Shown piece by piece: positions 24,397-33,813 of a stretch of DNA of 64,000 bases. Origin of the DNA: Glycocaulis alkaliphilus (GTDB lineage: Bacteria > Pseudomonadota > Alphaproteobacteria > Caulobacterales > Maricaulaceae). The stretch is from NCBI RefSeq assembly GCF_004000605.1, contig NZ_CP018911.1:1116001-1180000 (forward strand). The letters are read 5' to 3'. Made by a program: the position numbers and the translations under genes. Below the pieces are notes generated by a model. The model saw only the letters and a list, made by a program, of their open reading frames with translations, was not told where the DNA came from and searched no databases. Within the stretch, counting starts at the first letter, position 1. Each line of letters opens with the position of its first letter.

Positions 24397-25800
24397 ATGA
24401 CCGGACAGGAAGGCGCGGCTAAGCGCTCGTGGCTGCGCATACCGCACACGCTGGTGCTGATGGTCATCATGATGGCCATTGCTCTGGTACTGACCTGGAT
24501 ACTGCCCGCCGGCAGTTTCGAGATGCAGCCCAACGAGGCCGGCCGGATGATGGTGGTTCCGGGCACCTATGAGGTGGTCGAGGACGCGCAGACACTGGCG
24601 CCCTGGCATTTGCTCAGCGTGGTGCCGCGCGCCATGGCTTCGGCCTCCGACGTCATCTTCTTTGTCTTCCTGATTGGCGGCGTGCTGGGCGTGGTACGGC
24701 TGACCGGTGCAATCGATGCGGCGATCGGCGGCATGCTGCAGCATTTCCGTGACCGGCTGGCGCTGCTGATCTTTGCTGCCATGTTCGTCTTCGGCACGTT
24801 CTCTGCCACCTTTGGCATGGCCGCAGAATACATCGCCTTTGTCGGCATACTGGTGGCGCTGTGCGCGGCCTTGCGGCTGGATTCCATGACGGCTGTCGGG
24901 ATGATGGTCGTCGGCTACGGCGTCGGCTACGGGATCTCGTTCATGAACCCGTTCACCGTGATGGTCGCGCAGGACATTGCCGAGCTTCAGCCGCTTTCGG
25001 GCTGGTGGTACCGTCTGGCTATCGCCCTGCCGATCTTCGCCATCGGTTTCCATCACGTCTACAGCTACGCCAGAAAGGTACAGGCCGATCCGTCCAAAAG
25101 CCTGATGGCCGGGTTGCCGGCCACCGTCGCGCCGCCGGCGGAAGACTATCCGAAGATGAACTGGCAGCGCCGTCTGGTCCTGCTTTCGCTGGGCGCGACG
25201 ATTGTCGGCCTGGTGCTGGGCGTGATGCTGCAGGGCTGGTGGCTGACAGAGCTGGCAGCGATCTTCCTGGCGCTGGCTGTTGCGGCCATCATTTTTGGGC
25301 GTCTGCGCCTTGATGATGCCGCGGAAAGTTTCATCACCGGGGCGGCGCAGCTGACCGCCACAGCGCTGCTGGTCGGCTTTGCCCGCTCGATCTCGCTCAT
25401 TCTCGAAGACGGGCTGGTGCTGCACACCATCGTCAATGCGCTGGCAACGCCGCTGGAACAGGTCCGCGCGGAGTTTTCCGCCGTCGGCATGTTCCTGCTG
25501 CAGAGCCTTCTGAACCTGTTCGTACCGTCGGGCAGCGGCCAGGCCTTTGCCACCATGCCGATCATGGCCCCGATTGGCGATCTGGTCGGGGTGAGCCGTC
25601 AGGTGACCGTGCTGGCCTTCCAGTTCGGCGACGGCTTTTCCAACATGATCGTGCCGACCAACGCCGTGCTGATGGGCATTCTGGGCCTTGCTGGCATTCC
25701 CTATGACCGCTGGCTGCGCTTTGTATTTCCCCTGATGATCAAGCTGACCATCGCCGGTGCGCTGGCGCTGATGCTGGCGGTCTGGATCGGGTATACCTGA
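24397..25800 (+). CDS. DcuC/YfcC-family anion carrier
   Basis: This 467-residue carrier with about 12 hydrophobic helices belongs to the DcuC/ArcD-related (YfcC) family, which moves dicarboxylates or basic amino acids by exchange or symport. The opening helix ends in ILPAGSFEM, and later come FGTFSATFGMAAEYIAF and, near the end, LNLFVPSGSGQAFATMPIMAP, both typical of YfcC. AGGAGGGGATTATCG before the ATG is a clear ribosome site. It converges on the dnaE2 gene, 22 bp apart. Which substrate it takes cannot be told. Confidence 0.83.
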   Translation: MTGQEGAAKRSWLRIPHTLVLMVIMMAIALVLTWILPAGSFEMQPNEAGRMMVVPGTYEVVEDAQTLAPWHLLSVVPRAMASASDVIFFVFLIGGVLGVVRLTGAIDAAIGGMLQHFRDRLALLIFAAMFVFGTFSATFGMAAEYIAFVGILVALCAALRLDSMTAVGMMVVGYGVGYGISFMNPFTVMVAQDIAELQPLSGWWYRLAIALPIFAIGFHHVYSYARKVQADPSKSLMAGLPATVAPPAEDYPKMNWQRRLVLLSLGATIVGLVLGVMLQGWWLTELAAIFLALAVAAIIFGRLRLDDAAESFITGAAQLTATALLVGFARSISLILEDGLVLHTIVNALATPLEQVRAEFSAVGMFLLQSLLNLFVPSGSGQAFATMPIMAPIGDLVGVSRQVTVLAFQFGDGFSNMIVPTNAVLMGILGLAGIPYDRWLRFVFPLMIKLTIAGALALMLAVWIGYT

Positions 25801-25822
25801 CCGGGCGGTGAAGCCTGTTCCT

Positions 25823-28800
25823 TTAGTGAAAATCCCGGCTTTTGGGGATGACGCGCACATCGCGCGGATGGCGGGCGTGTGAGCTGTCCTTTGGCGGCGG
25901 CCCGCGCCGCGCCATGACGGGGCGGCGCACCTCGTCTACCGGGGCCATCGCGCCGTCGAGCATTTCGCGCTGGGCGTCCTCGCTGAGGTAAAAGAGATCG
26001 CCGGAGCGATCCTCCAGCCTTTCCGCGATGATGTGGGTGACATTGTCAGCCGTCTGCACACGGCCCGTCACGGCGAGGATACGCGCGCCCATCACGACCG
26101 GGCGGAAAAGCTCTGCCACTTTCTTCCAGACGATGAGATTGGCGATGCCGGTCTCGTCCTCGATGGTGATGAAGAGCACGCCCTTGGCGGTGCCCGGTTT
26201 CTGGCGCACCAGCACCAGCCCGCCTGTACGTACCCTGCGGCCCGTTGGCGTGGCGCAGGCCTCCTGCGTGGTCGCGAGGCGTTCCTCGCGCCACAGCCCC
26301 CTTAAAAGCGCCATGGGATGGCTTTTCAGCGATAGGCGGAGCGTCTGGTAGTCCTGCACCACATGCTCAGACAGCGGCATTTGCGGCAGCTCCGTGGGCG
26401 TCTTCTTCGCCCCATCGCCCGCCAGTGCCAGCAGCGGGGCAGGGGGCTCAACCGTCTCGCCGCGTATCGCCCACAGCGCCTCGCGACGGGAGAGGTTCAG
26501 CGAGGTGAAGGCATCGGCGCTGGCGAGCTTTTCCAGCGTGGCGCGCGGCAGGCGGGTGCGGGCACGCAAATCCGCCGGGCTGGTATAGCCAGTGCCGCGC
26601 AAAGCCGTCAGCCGGGCCATCTCCTCTTCTTTGAGGCCATCAATCTGGCGAAGACCGAGGCGCAGCGCGACGGGCCATGGGCCGCCCTCAGCCGGTTCCA
26701 GCATGTTGTCCCAGGCCGAATGGTTCACGTCGGCGGGGCGCACCTCCACCCCGTGCTCCCTGGCATCGCGCACGATCTGGGCAGGCGCGTAGAAGCCCAG
26801 GGGCTGAGCGTTCAGGAGGGCGGCGGCAAACACCTCCGGGTGGTGGCATTTGATCCATGAGGAGACATAAACGAGGAGCGCAAACGAGGCGGCATGGCTT
26901 TCGGGAAAGCCGTACTCGCCAAATCCCTTGATCTGGTCAAAGCAGCGCGCGGCGAACTCCGGCGCATAGCCGCGCTGCACCATGCCCTGCACCATCTTCT
27001 CCTCGTAATTGCGGATCGTACCCACGCGCCGGAAGGTCGCCATGGCGCGGCGCAATCCGTTGGCCTCCTCGGGTGTGAACTTGGCCGCATCAATGGCGAT
27101 CTGCATGGCCTGCTCCTGAAAGAGCGGCACGCCGAGCGTACGCTTCAATATGCTTTCCAGCTCGTCCGCCGGGCCATGCTCCGGGGCGGGCGAGGGGAAG
27201 GTGACGGCTTCGATGCCTTTGCGGCGGCGCAAATATGGATGGACCATATCGCCCTGAATGGGGCCGGGGCGCACAATGGCGACCTGAATGACGAGATCGT
27301 AGAAGGTTTGGGGCCGCAGGCGAGGCAGCATGTTCATCTGCGCGCGGCTTTCCACCTGGAAGACGCCCAGGCTGTCGGCCCGGCACAGCATGGCGTAGGT
27401 GGCGGCGTCATCGGGCGGGATGCTGGCGAGGGTGTGGCGGATACCCTTGTGCGTGCGAAGCATGTCAAACGCCTTGCGGATGCAGGTCAGCATGCCCAGC
27501 GCCAGCACATCCACCTTCATGATGCCCAGCGCATCAATATCGTCCTTGTCCCACTCGATGAAGGTGCGGTCCTCCATCGCGGCATTGCCGATGGGTACGG
27601 TCTCGGTCAGCAGGCCCTTGGTCAGCACGAACCCGCCCACATGCTGGGAGAGGTGGCGCGGAAAGCCGATCAGCTGGCGGGTGAGGATGATGGCGCGGCG
27701 GATCATCGGGTTTTGCGGGTCGAGACCGGCTTCCCTGATGTGTTTGTCTTCAATCGTGCGCCCCCAAGAGCCCCAGACCGTGCCGGCGAGCGCCGCCGAC
27801 ACATCCTCGGTCAGGCCCAGCGCCTTGCACACTTCACGCACGGCAGAGCGCGGGCGGTAGGAGATGACGGTGGCGGTCAGCCCCGCCCGGTGGCGGCCAT
27901 AGCGGGCATAGACATATTGCATCACCTCCTCGCGCCGCTCGTGCTCGAAATCCACGTCAATGTCAGGCGGTTCGCGCCGCTCCTTCGACAGGAAGCGCTC
28001 AAACAGGAGGCTGCTGGTGGCGGGATCGACGCTCGTGACGCCAAGGCAGTAGCAGACAGCCGAATTGGCCGCCGAGCCGCGCCCCTGACACAGGATGTCT
28101 TGCGCGCGCGCCCACGCCACAATGTCATGCACGGTGAGGAAATAGGCCGCGTATTTCAGCTCCGCGATGAGGGCGAGTTCCTTCGCAAGCAGCGCCTTCA
28201 CCTTGTCCGGCACGCCGTCCGGATAGCGCCACTCCGCCCCCTTCCAGGTGAGATATTCGAGATGACCCTGAGGCGTAGAGCCGGGCGGCACCGGCTCGTC
28301 CGGGTATTCATAGCGCAGCTCATCGAGGCTGAAAGTGCAGCGCGCGGCGATGGTTTGCGTGCGCGCTATAGCGGCTTCAAATCCGGCAAAAAGCCGGGCC
28401 ATTTCGGCCGGGCTTTTCAGATGCCGCTCGGCATGGGGTTCGAGGCGGAAGCCTGCCTCCTCGATGGTGCAGTGCTCGCGTATGCAGCTCATCACGTCCT
28501 GCAAGGGGCGGCGTTCCGGCGCGTGATAGAGCACGTCATTGACGGCGACGATCGGCACGCCCGCGCGCCTGCCAAGCGCGTCCAGACATGCGATCCGCTC
28601 CCTGTCCCGCCCCCTGTATCGCCACGCGGCGGCCAGCCATACCCGCCCCGGCCAGCTCGCGCCCAAACGGGCCAGCAGCGCCTCGAAGGCGGCATCGGGT
28701 TCTTCTGGCGGCACGATGATGAAGCACTGGCCGTCAGCGGCCTCCATCACATCTTCAAGGGTTAGATGGCACTCGCCCTTGGGGGCTTTCATCTTTCCCA

Positions 28801-29089
28801 GCGAGATGAGGGCGGAGAGGCGGCCATAGGCGGCGCGGGTTTCGGGATAGCAGAGAAGGCTTAAGCCGCAGGCAAGGTCCAGCCGCGCGCCGACCAGCAA
28901 TTTCAGCCCGTGTTCCTTGGCCGCGATATGAGCGCGCACCACACCGGCGAGCGTGTTGCGGTCCGCCACGCCAATGGCAGAAAACCCCAGCGCCTTTGCC
29001 TTCTCCACCAGCTCGGCGGCATGGCTTGCCCCGCGCAGGAAGGAGAAGTTCGTGGTCACCTGAAGTTCGGCGTAGACAAGCGCGCTCAT
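25823..29089 (-). CDS. dnaE2: Error-prone DNA polymerase DnaE2
   Basis: This 1088-residue C-family polymerase carries out the lesion-bypass extension step of SOS mutagenesis. The N-terminal PHP domain begins with [18 protein letters not shown]; the polymerase core has the catalytic [15 protein letters not shown] and the [12 protein letters not shown] nucleotide-binding stretch; an OB-fold and a positively charged tail end the protein. DnaE2 differs from the replicative DnaE by its shorter length and by context, since it is coupled by a 4-base ATGA overlap to imuB. The start was moved to [10 protein letters not shown] for this overlap. Confidence 0.95.
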   Translation of the reverse strand: MSALVYAELQVTTNFSFLRGASHAAELVEKAKALGFSAIGVADRNTLAGVVRAHIAAKEHGLKLLVGARLDLACGLSLLCYPETRAAYGRLSALISLGKMKAPKGECHLTLEDVMEAADGQCFIIVPPEEPDAAFEALLARLGASWPGRVWLAAAWRYRGRDRERIACLDALGRRAGVPIVAVNDVLYHAPERRPLQDVMSCIREHCTIEEAGFRLEPHAERHLKSPAEMARLFAGFEAAIARTQTIAARCTFSLDELRYEYPDEPVPPGSTPQGHLEYLTWKGAEWRYPDGVPDKVKALLAKELALIAELKYAAYFLTVHDIVAWARAQDILCQGRGSAANSAVCYCLGVTSVDPATSSLLFERFLSKERREPPDIDVDFEHERREEVMQYVYARYGRHRAGLTATVISYRPRSAVREVCKALGLTEDVSAALAGTVWGSWGRTIEDKHIREAGLDPQNPMIRRAIILTRQLIGFPRHLSQHVGGFVLTKGLLTETVPIGNAAMEDRTFIEWDKDDIDALGIMKVDVLALGMLTCIRKAFDMLRTHKGIRHTLASIPPDDAATYAMLCRADSLGVFQVESRAQMNMLPRLRPQTFYDLVIQVAIVRPGPIQGDMVHPYLRRRKGIEAVTFPSPAPEHGPADELESILKRTLGVPLFQEQAMQIAIDAAKFTPEEANGLRRAMATFRRVGTIRNYEEKMVQGMVQRGYAPEFAARCFDQIKGFGEYGFPESHAASFALLVYVSSWIKCHHPEVFAAALLNAQPLGFYAPAQIVRDAREHGVEVRPADVNHSAWDNMLEPAEGGPWPVALRLGLRQIDGLKEEEMARLTALRGTGYTSPADLRARTRLPRATLEKLASADAFTSLNLSRREALWAIRGETVEPPAPLLALAGDGAKKTPTELPQMPLSEHVVQDYQTLRLSLKSHPMALLRGLWREERLATTQEACATPTGRRVRTGGLVLVRQKPGTAKGVLFITIEDETGIANLIVWKKVAELFRPVVMGARILAVTGRVQTADNVTHIIAERLEDRSGDLFYLSEDAQREMLDGAMAPVDEVRRPVMARRGPPPKDSSHARHPRDVRVIPKSRDFH

Positions 29090-30645
29090 GGGAACAGCCC
29101 GCACACATACCAGCGCGGAGTGCCGCCGCGCTGGTCATCATAAAGCCCCTCACGCATCAGCCAGTAGCGGTGCCCGTCCTCATCCTCCACGCGGTAATAG
29201 TCGCGCGCGCGCACGCCATCCGCGCTGCCCCGCCACCATTCCGGGCCGATCCGCTCCGGCCCGTCCGCGCGCGCCACGCTGCGCGTCACACGCCGCCAGG
29301 TGAAGCGGGCAGGCGGACCGTCGGGCAGGATGGCAATGGTTTCCACCGGCTCTGGCTGGTCGAGCACGACGAGCGGACGCGGGCCGGTGCGATGAGCCGA
29401 GGCGGGCCAGGGTTTCAGCGCGCCGGGAAAGGGTGTCAGCGCCTCGCTGCGGCCCGGCACATGGCTTTCATGGGCGGTGAAGATGGCGACCAGATCATCG
29501 CCCAGCCTTGCATTCAGCCGGTCCACCAGCGCGGCTGTCTCGGCCGGATCAGCGCCCGGCAGGGCTGCGCCATCGGGCAGGGCAGAGGCAATGGCTTCCA
29601 GCGGGCCGGTGCCATGGGCGGAGAGGGTCATCAGATCGATGCCAAAGCCCGGATCCATGGCCTCAAGGCGCGGCGCGAAGAGCTTCGCGATAGCGCCCGC
29701 ATCCCGTCCCGGACGGGAGAGGGCAAGGCTGGCGCTGGTGCGTGTGCCATCAGAGCGATAGCCGGTGAGGATGAAGCGCCGCGCGCCCTTGCCCGCCTCC
29801 TCCAGCTGGCGCGTCAGCTCGGCGAGCAGCTTGATGAGCGCGTCTTCGATCCCGCCAAGGCTCAATAGCGGTTCCGGGCCGGAAATCCGCGCGGTGAAGC
29901 GCGCGGGCGTTTTCAACGGGATCAGCGGCTCCGGGCGCAGCCCAAGCGCCTGATCGAGGCGTAACAGCACGTCCTGCGCAGCCTCGCGATTGCGAAAGCG
30001 GCGGGCGAGGGCGGTGCGCTGAATCGTGAAGAGCTGGCCGATCCGGGTCAGGCCGAAACGGCGTAAAGTCTGTACCGTGCCAGCCTCCAGCCGCAGGGCA
30101 GCGATGGGCAGGGCGGTGAGTGCTTCGCGCGCCTTTTCCGGCCCACTGATCTGCACCGCATTGGCACCGAAGCGGGCGAGCGCCCATGCCGCGCCTGCAC
30201 TGTCGGCGAGGCCAAGGTGGGACGTGAGGCCCAAGGCTTCCAGAGCCCGCTTGATGGCGGCCAGAAAGGCCTCCTCCCCTCCGAACAGGTGCGCGCAGCC
30301 CGTCACGTCGAGGCGTATGCCGTCAATCCCGTCCATGGCGGTGAGGGGGGAGAAGCGCGTCATCCAGAGGGTGAGGCGCTTCAGGGCCAGCGCGTCCGCC
30401 TCGCGGTCTATCTCTTCTGCTGCAAGGTCCGGCACGCGGGCGCGTGCATCGGTGAAACGAAGCCCCGGTTCCAACCCCAGCGCGCGTGCAGCCTCGTTCA
30501 CCGCCGCCAGCGTGCGGCCCTGCGCGCAAGTCTCGGTCAGTACGAAGGGCGCGCCGTCCTCAACCGGCCATGGCGTGGTGCGGGCGCGTTTCAGGCGCTC
30601 CATCGGCCAGTGCGGGAACCAGACGCACACGAAGCGGCGCATCAT
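29086..30645 (-). CDS. imuB: ImuB, catalytically inactive Y-family polymerase-like protein
   Basis: This 519-residue protein links DnaE2 and ImuA to the beta clamp in the alphaproteobacterial mutasome. The N-terminus [18 protein letters not shown] is the ImuB type; the Asp-x-Asp metal site of active Y-family polymerases (DinB) is not present. The central little-finger-like part includes [20 protein letters not shown], with helix-hairpin-helix character. A C-terminal stretch of about 100 residues is rich in Arg, Pro and Trp and should contain the clamp-binding peptide. Its first 86 bases overlap the end of imuA in another frame. Confidence 0.93.
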   Translation of the reverse strand: MMRRFVCVWFPHWPMERLKRARTTPWPVEDGAPFVLTETCAQGRTLAAVNEAARALGLEPGLRFTDARARVPDLAAEEIDREADALALKRLTLWMTRFSPLTAMDGIDGIRLDVTGCAHLFGGEEAFLAAIKRALEALGLTSHLGLADSAGAAWALARFGANAVQISGPEKAREALTALPIAALRLEAGTVQTLRRFGLTRIGQLFTIQRTALARRFRNREAAQDVLLRLDQALGLRPEPLIPLKTPARFTARISGPEPLLSLGGIEDALIKLLAELTRQLEEAGKGARRFILTGYRSDGTRTSASLALSRPGRDAGAIAKLFAPRLEAMDPGFGIDLMTLSAHGTGPLEAIASALPDGAALPGADPAETAALVDRLNARLGDDLVAIFTAHESHVPGRSEALTPFPGALKPWPASAHRTGPRPLVVLDQPEPVETIAILPDGPPARFTWRRVTRSVARADGPERIGPEWWRGSADGVRARDYYRVEDEDGHRYWLMREGLYDDQRGGTPRWYVCGLFP

Positions 30646-31279
30646 CCATCTCCATCAGGAATGTCTCTCCGGCCCGTTGCGCAAATTCGCGCGAGCGCTC
30701 CAGCGTCACCTGCCAGCGCGCGCGTCCGGGGGCGCGTGGATCAAACGCATTGGGCGCTGAAGGCGCCGCCGCCACCCGCCAGCGATTATGCGCGGCGGTC
30801 GCCCCTTCGGTGCGCCATGAGCGCACGAGGATGACCGGCGTGGCGCTTGCCTCATGGGCCAGCGTCAGGCGGCGGGTGAAGGTGAAATCAGCCGCCTCCA
30901 CCTCCGCGATGACGGCCCCGATGGCGCGTGAGCGTGCGGCCTCGTCAATCGCGCGCAGGGCTGCATTGTGGTCGCGGGTTTCCACCAGCATCACGCGGGC
31001 CGGATCGGCTCCCAGCGCTGCGAGCCCCCGCGCGCTGATCCGCCCCAGATCAAGGCGCTGGCGGCGCGTGCGCACCCACAGCCAGCCGCCATGGGGCCGC
31101 GTCTGTGCAAATCCCACCGCCAGCCCCAGCGCGGCGGCCATGTCGGCAAAGGCGGCTGGGGCAATCTCGTGTACGCCCTGCAAGGGTGCGCCGAACCTCT
31201 CTTCCAGACGCGCAGCCTCCCTCTCCACGCGCGTGGAGAGACGCTTAAGAGGCAGGTCATGGAGGATCGCACGGGCCAT
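30560..31279 (-). CDS. imuA: ImuA, SulA/RecA-like mutasome protein
   Basis: This 239-residue protein is the first gene of the SOS mutagenesis operon. It has a RecA-like core without a clear Walker A: EIAPAAFADMAAALGLAVGFA, WVRTRRQRLDLGRISARGLAALG and AVIAEVEAADFTFTRRLTLAHEASATPVILVRS match the ImuA pattern. The ATG at 31277-31279 lies 2 bases from the SOS box and lacks a ribosome site, so the message may be leaderless. The 3' end runs 86 bases into imuB. ImuA interacts with RecA and ImuB in Caulobacter and mycobacterial systems. Confidence 0.9.
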   Translation of the reverse strand: MARAILHDLPLKRLSTRVEREAARLEERFGAPLQGVHEIAPAAFADMAAALGLAVGFAQTRPHGGWLWVRTRRQRLDLGRISARGLAALGADPARVMLVETRDHNAALRAIDEAARSRAIGAVIAEVEAADFTFTRRLTLAHEASATPVILVRSWRTEGATAAHNRWRVAAAPSAPNAFDPRAPGRARWQVTLERSREFAQRAGETFLMEMDDAPLRVRLVPALADGAPETRPHHAMAG

Positions 31280-31281
31280 AT

Positions 31282-31296
31282 GTTCTTATTTTGTTC
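31282..31296 (-). promoter_or_regulatory. LexA (SOS) box of imuA-imuB-dnaE2
   Basis: GTTC-TTATTTT-GTTC is an exact alphaproteobacterial LexA site (GTTC-N7-GTTC on the plus strand, GAAC-N7-GAAC in the direction of imuA). It ends 2 bases from the imuA start codon and would block initiation directly when LexA is bound. Confidence 0.88.
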
Positions 31297-31341
31297 TTAG
31301 GCCCAAGAGTCAAGAGGGGTGATTCGGGGATCCTCTCTCCT

Positions 31342-31428
31342 CGTCATCCCCGCGCAGGTGGGGATCCAGAGATCATAGGGCTCTGTCGGTGCAAATGGCT
31401 CTGGGTTCCCGCCTGCGCGGGAACGACG
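31342..31428. repeat. Intergenic inverted-repeat element (REP/MITE-like)
   Basis: A 30-base arm at 31342-31371 (core CCCGCGCAGGTGGGGATCCA) is mirrored at 31399-31428 (core GGGTTCCCGCCTGCGCGGGA) with about five mismatches. Both arms are internally palindromic. This is the common proteobacterial intergenic repeat type built around CCCGCGCAGG-CGGG. No transposase is near. Confidence 0.7.
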
Positions 31429-31469
31429 AAGTGGAAGCCAGGACCTATGAAGTGGAAGTCGGGACCTAT
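31428..31469. repeat. Two tandem 21-bp repeats
   Basis: Units 31428-31448 and 31449-31469 differ at two positions (core GAAGTGGAAG then GGACCTAT). The last 12 bases of the pattern, GAAGTCGGGACC at 31455-31466, recur inverted at 31523-31534. It abuts the inverted-repeat element and may be part of the same mobile unit. Confidence 0.6.
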
Positions 31470-31561
31470 AACGTGCACCTCACGCGTTTCACCGGGATGA
31501 GCCGGGGTCCAACATCTTTCTGGGTCCCGACTTCTGCTAGAAAAGTCTGTATTTTAGCTAT

Positions 31562-32032
31562 TTAGAGGAAAAATTTTCCTTCTGCCGCAAAACCAGCAGG
31601 GGAGGGTTCAGAAAGGGCGCGGAGATATTCTGCCTCGCCCCTTCTAACGTAGGTATCGAAGAGACCTGTGCGGCCTTTTCCTTGAAGATGCGGGCCAGTT
31701 TTTCTTTCTAACCAGCCACTTACTGTAGCGCCGACGAAATTTGGATAAGCACTCTTTTTCGCCAAAGGTTGCGATAAATTGAAGCTCTCACGAGCATTAC
31801 CCTTTAGGTTGGCCTGAGGGTGATTTGAGTGTTCATAGTTCCACCAAACCGAAACTCTAAGTTCGCCATAGCTAATGCCACTCCAAAGCACTACGCAATT
31901 GCGCCCGGCTATTTTGACCTGAATATGACCTTCTTCGTCACAGCCGCTTTCAGTCGGTGGCGCCAGAGAAAATCTCTGAGCCGCAAGTGCCTCATTAACA
32001 CCGTGAACTAGTAGCTTTCGGAGATATTCCAT
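31562..32032 (-). CDS. Hypothetical protein of accessory patch (156 aa)
   Basis: I do not recognise this 156-residue protein. It is soluble, with Trp and Tyr clustered in the middle (VSVWWNYEHSNHPQ), a CDEEGHIQVKIAGRNCVVLW beta-hairpin-like stretch, and no membrane segment or signal. Base composition is AT-richer than nearby housekeeping genes, suggesting transfer. It follows the 66-residue gene on the same strand by 54 bp and is probably co-transcribed. The ribosome site before its ATG is weak (GGATC). Nothing links it to DNA repair despite imuA being next door. Confidence 0.55.
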   Translation of the reverse strand: MEYLRKLLVHGVNEALAAQRFSLAPPTESGCDEEGHIQVKIAGRNCVVLWSGISYGELRVSVWWNYEHSNHPQANLKGNARESFNLSQPLAKKSAYPNFVGATVSGWLERKTGPHLQGKGRTGLFDTYVRRGEAEYLRALSEPSPAGFAAEGKFFL

Positions 32033-32086
32033 CTTAGATCCATTCGTTGCAGTTTAATACGGAAAATTATTCGTCAGTCGAAATAT

Positions 32087-32287
32087 CTAATCAAAGACGA
32101 CTGGACCTATCAACCAGCTGTCTGGACTGGTCAATGACAAGCGGCCAAATATGAACTGGATGGTCCTAACCAATTTCATGAAGAGCCACTCAAAGCCCCG
32201 CATTGTATCGACTACATTGCGAAATCGAGAAAATATGTCGCTCTGGCGTACTTTTTCATTGACGTCCCGGGGCGTATCGTGGCTCAT
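32087..32287 (-). CDS. Small hypothetical protein (66 aa), possibly membrane-associated
   Basis: This 66-residue protein is unrecognised. It has a charged N-terminal half and a hydrophobic or amphipathic stretch from about residue 32 (FEWLFMKLVRTIQFIF), which may touch the membrane. A good ribosome site, AGAGGAG, lies about 9 bases before the ATG, and its start is 1 base from the end of a 13-codon leader frame. The pairing suggests regulated translation. Toxins of small toxin-antitoxin systems can look like this, but there is no direct evidence. Confidence 0.5.
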   Translation of the reverse strand: MSHDTPRDVNEKVRQSDIFSRFRNVVDTMRGFEWLFMKLVRTIQFIFGRLSLTSPDSWLIGPVVFD

Positions 32288-32288
32288 T

Positions 32289-32330
32289 TTACCAGTCTCC
32301 TCTGAGAGACAAAAACGGGGAAAGCGGCAT
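32289..32330 (-). CDS. Possible leader peptide (13 aa)
   Basis: ATG at 32328-32330 begins a 13-residue frame (MPLSPFLSLRGDW) that stops one base before the 66-residue gene. Its own ribosome site, GGAG, is 7 bases upstream, and its last codons contain the ribosome site of the next gene. Such close coupling would let translation of the leader control the gene behind it. Confidence 0.35.
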   Translation of the reverse strand: MPLSPFLSLRGDW

Positions 32331-32352
32331 TTAATTGCTCCGTTGTCTAAGG

Positions 32353-32376
32353 CCTCGGATGTTAGCGCATCCGGGG
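32353..32376 (-). promoter_or_regulatory. Hairpin in the 5' leader of the accessory operon
   Basis: CGGATG and CATCCG pair around a 6-base loop, extending to about nine pairs with one T-G pair. It sits between the predicted transcription start (about 32394) and the leader peptide and might shape translation or attenuation. Confidence 0.35.
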
Positions 32377-32400
32377 GTCTTTCTGATGGGAAGTCGAGAA

Positions 32401-32429
32401 TTTATATAATACAGTTAAGCCAAAGCTAA
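32401..32429 (-). promoter_or_regulatory. Sigma70-like promoter of the accessory operon
   Basis: On the minus strand, TTAGCT (32429-32424) and TATAAA (32406-32401) are 17 bp apart; the -10 matches the consensus at five of six bases. Such a near-consensus -10 is unusual for this GC-rich genome and fits imported DNA. Confidence 0.45.
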
Positions 32430-32441
32430 CGACGACCTAGG

Positions 32442-32570
32442 CTATTCTGGTAGCATCGTATCGATAGTCTTCCAATCGCTAGCAAAATACTCCTTTAATG
32501 AAGCGATTCGAGACGATTGCTCTGCGTAGAGAGCGATCACAGATTTCTGTAATATTGTTTGATAGGTCAA
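32442..32570 (-). pseudogene. Short open frame, possible gene remnant (42 codons)
   Basis: From a TTG at 32568-32570 to TAG at 32442-32444 the minus strand encodes a helical, coding-like peptide (ILQKSVIALYAEQSSRIASL, then KEYFASDWKTIDTMLPE). No ribosome site precedes it and stops lie just upstream in frame, so it may be the 3' relic of a larger gene. In 32571-32738 I see no gene. Confidence 0.25.
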
Positions 32571-32738
32571 TAGGTTAAAGTGGAATTTTGTAGCGTATTA
32601 ATGCTTGACAACCAAATTTTGCTGGTGGTGCCAGACGTTACAGAGTGAAAAAAACTTCGCTTGCTGACGAGATGTTCGGAAAGGACTCGAACTAATGCGT
32701 ATTTCGTCGGGAAAACGAAGATGGTGGGTGAAAGAAGG

Positions 32739-33761
32739 TTACCCCCGCGCGGTCTTCACCACCCGCGCCACGTCTTCCGCTTTTGTCTGCCAGCTGGTGA
32801 CGAAGCGGTAGCCGCCATGGGGCCAGGGGTAGAAGCCGGCATTGAGGGCGTTCAGCGCATCGACGGCCTCTTGCGGCAGGTCGATGAAGACCTCATTGCC
32901 TTCAACCGGGTGGAGCAGTTTCGCGCCGGGAACAACGGACAGGCCCTTTGCCAATTCGCTGGCCATCGCGTTGGCGTGAGCGGCCAGCTCCAGCCAGCGG
33001 CCACGCTCCAGCCACGCTTCGAACTGGGCGGCGACATAGCGCATTTTCGCCACCATGTGTCCGGCGCGTTTCTGGCGCACCTGCAGGGCGGAAAAGCGGT
33101 CCATGACGGACGGGAAGAGGATCACGGCCTCTGCCGCCAGCGCCCCGCCCTTGGTCGCGCCAAGGCTCAAGACATCGACGCCAGCGCGCCATGTCAGGTT
33201 CGCCGGATCGCATTTGAGATGCGCCAACGCATTGGCAAAGCGCGCGCCGTCCATATGGACGTGCATCCCGCGCGCCTTGGCGAGGCCCGTCAGCGCTTTC
33301 ACCGTCGCGACATCATAGGTGGTGCCGGACTCGGTGAGGTTGGAGAGGCTCAAGACCGAGGGCGGGGTGGTGTGTACGAAGTCTGACGGCCATTGGCTGA
33401 GCGCCGCTTCCAGCGTTTCAGGCGTCAGGCGTGCATGGTCGCCATGCAGGGTGATCAGCTTGGCCCCGCCGGTGAAAAACTCCGGCGCGCCGCGCTCATC
33501 GCGGTGAATATGCGCCTCGTCATGGCAGAGGATGGCCGTATCGCCCGGAGCCAGCACAGACAGCGCCAGCGAATTGGACGCCGTGCCGGAGACGGTGAAT
33601 ACCAGCTCCAGATCGGTGGAGAATATCTCTTTGAGCTGCGCCTTTACCCGCGCGGAAATCGCGTCATTGCCATAGCTGGCAGCGGCCCCTTCATTGGCGC
33701 GTACAAGCGCCTCCAGAAGGGCAGGGTGGGCGGGGGCAGTAGTATCTGACAGGAAGCTCAT
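32739..33761 (-). CDS. ltaE: Low-specificity L-threonine aldolase
   Basis: This 340-residue PLP enzyme of the beta-eliminating-lyase fold cleaves L-threonine or allo-threonine to glycine and acetaldehyde. The start MSFLSDTTAPAHPALLEAL is typical; the PLP-binding Asp is in MDGARFANAL and the Schiff-base lysine is in LGATKGG (about residue 200). It lacks a signal and is cytoplasmic. Its stop abuts the AT-rich patch. The preceding GGDEF gene is on the same strand, 52 bp away, and the two are probably independent. Confidence 0.9.
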   Translation of the reverse strand: MSFLSDTTAPAHPALLEALVRANEGAAASYGNDAISARVKAQLKEIFSTDLELVFTVSGTASNSLALSVLAPGDTAILCHDEAHIHRDERGAPEFFTGGAKLITLHGDHARLTPETLEAALSQWPSDFVHTTPPSVLSLSNLTESGTTYDVATVKALTGLAKARGMHVHMDGARFANALAHLKCDPANLTWRAGVDVLSLGATKGGALAAEAVILFPSVMDRFSALQVRQKRAGHMVAKMRYVAAQFEAWLERGRWLELAAHANAMASELAKGLSVVPGAKLLHPVEGNEVFIDLPQEAVDALNALNAGFYPWPHGGYRFVTSWQTKAEDVARVVKTARG

Positions 33762-33813
33762 GGGGGCGCACCTGACACGAGAAAAGGCGCGCGATCAACG
33801 CCTTGAAGCGGCG

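Noticed and set aside
26894-28765. 623-codon plus-strand open frame opposite dnaE2
   Set aside because: It is antisense to a clearly conserved polymerase; long antisense frames are expected in GC-rich codon usage and the translated sequence has no domain.
32660-32676. GCTTGCTGACGAGAT near ltaE, similar to the cluster motif
   Set aside because: It lacks the TAA core and the GAYTWAC end and is not before a gene start.
32680-32696. GGACTCGAACT as a possible tRNA T-arm or attachment site
   Set aside because: The flanks do not form a T-stem, acceptor or anticodon arm; no integrase is nearby.
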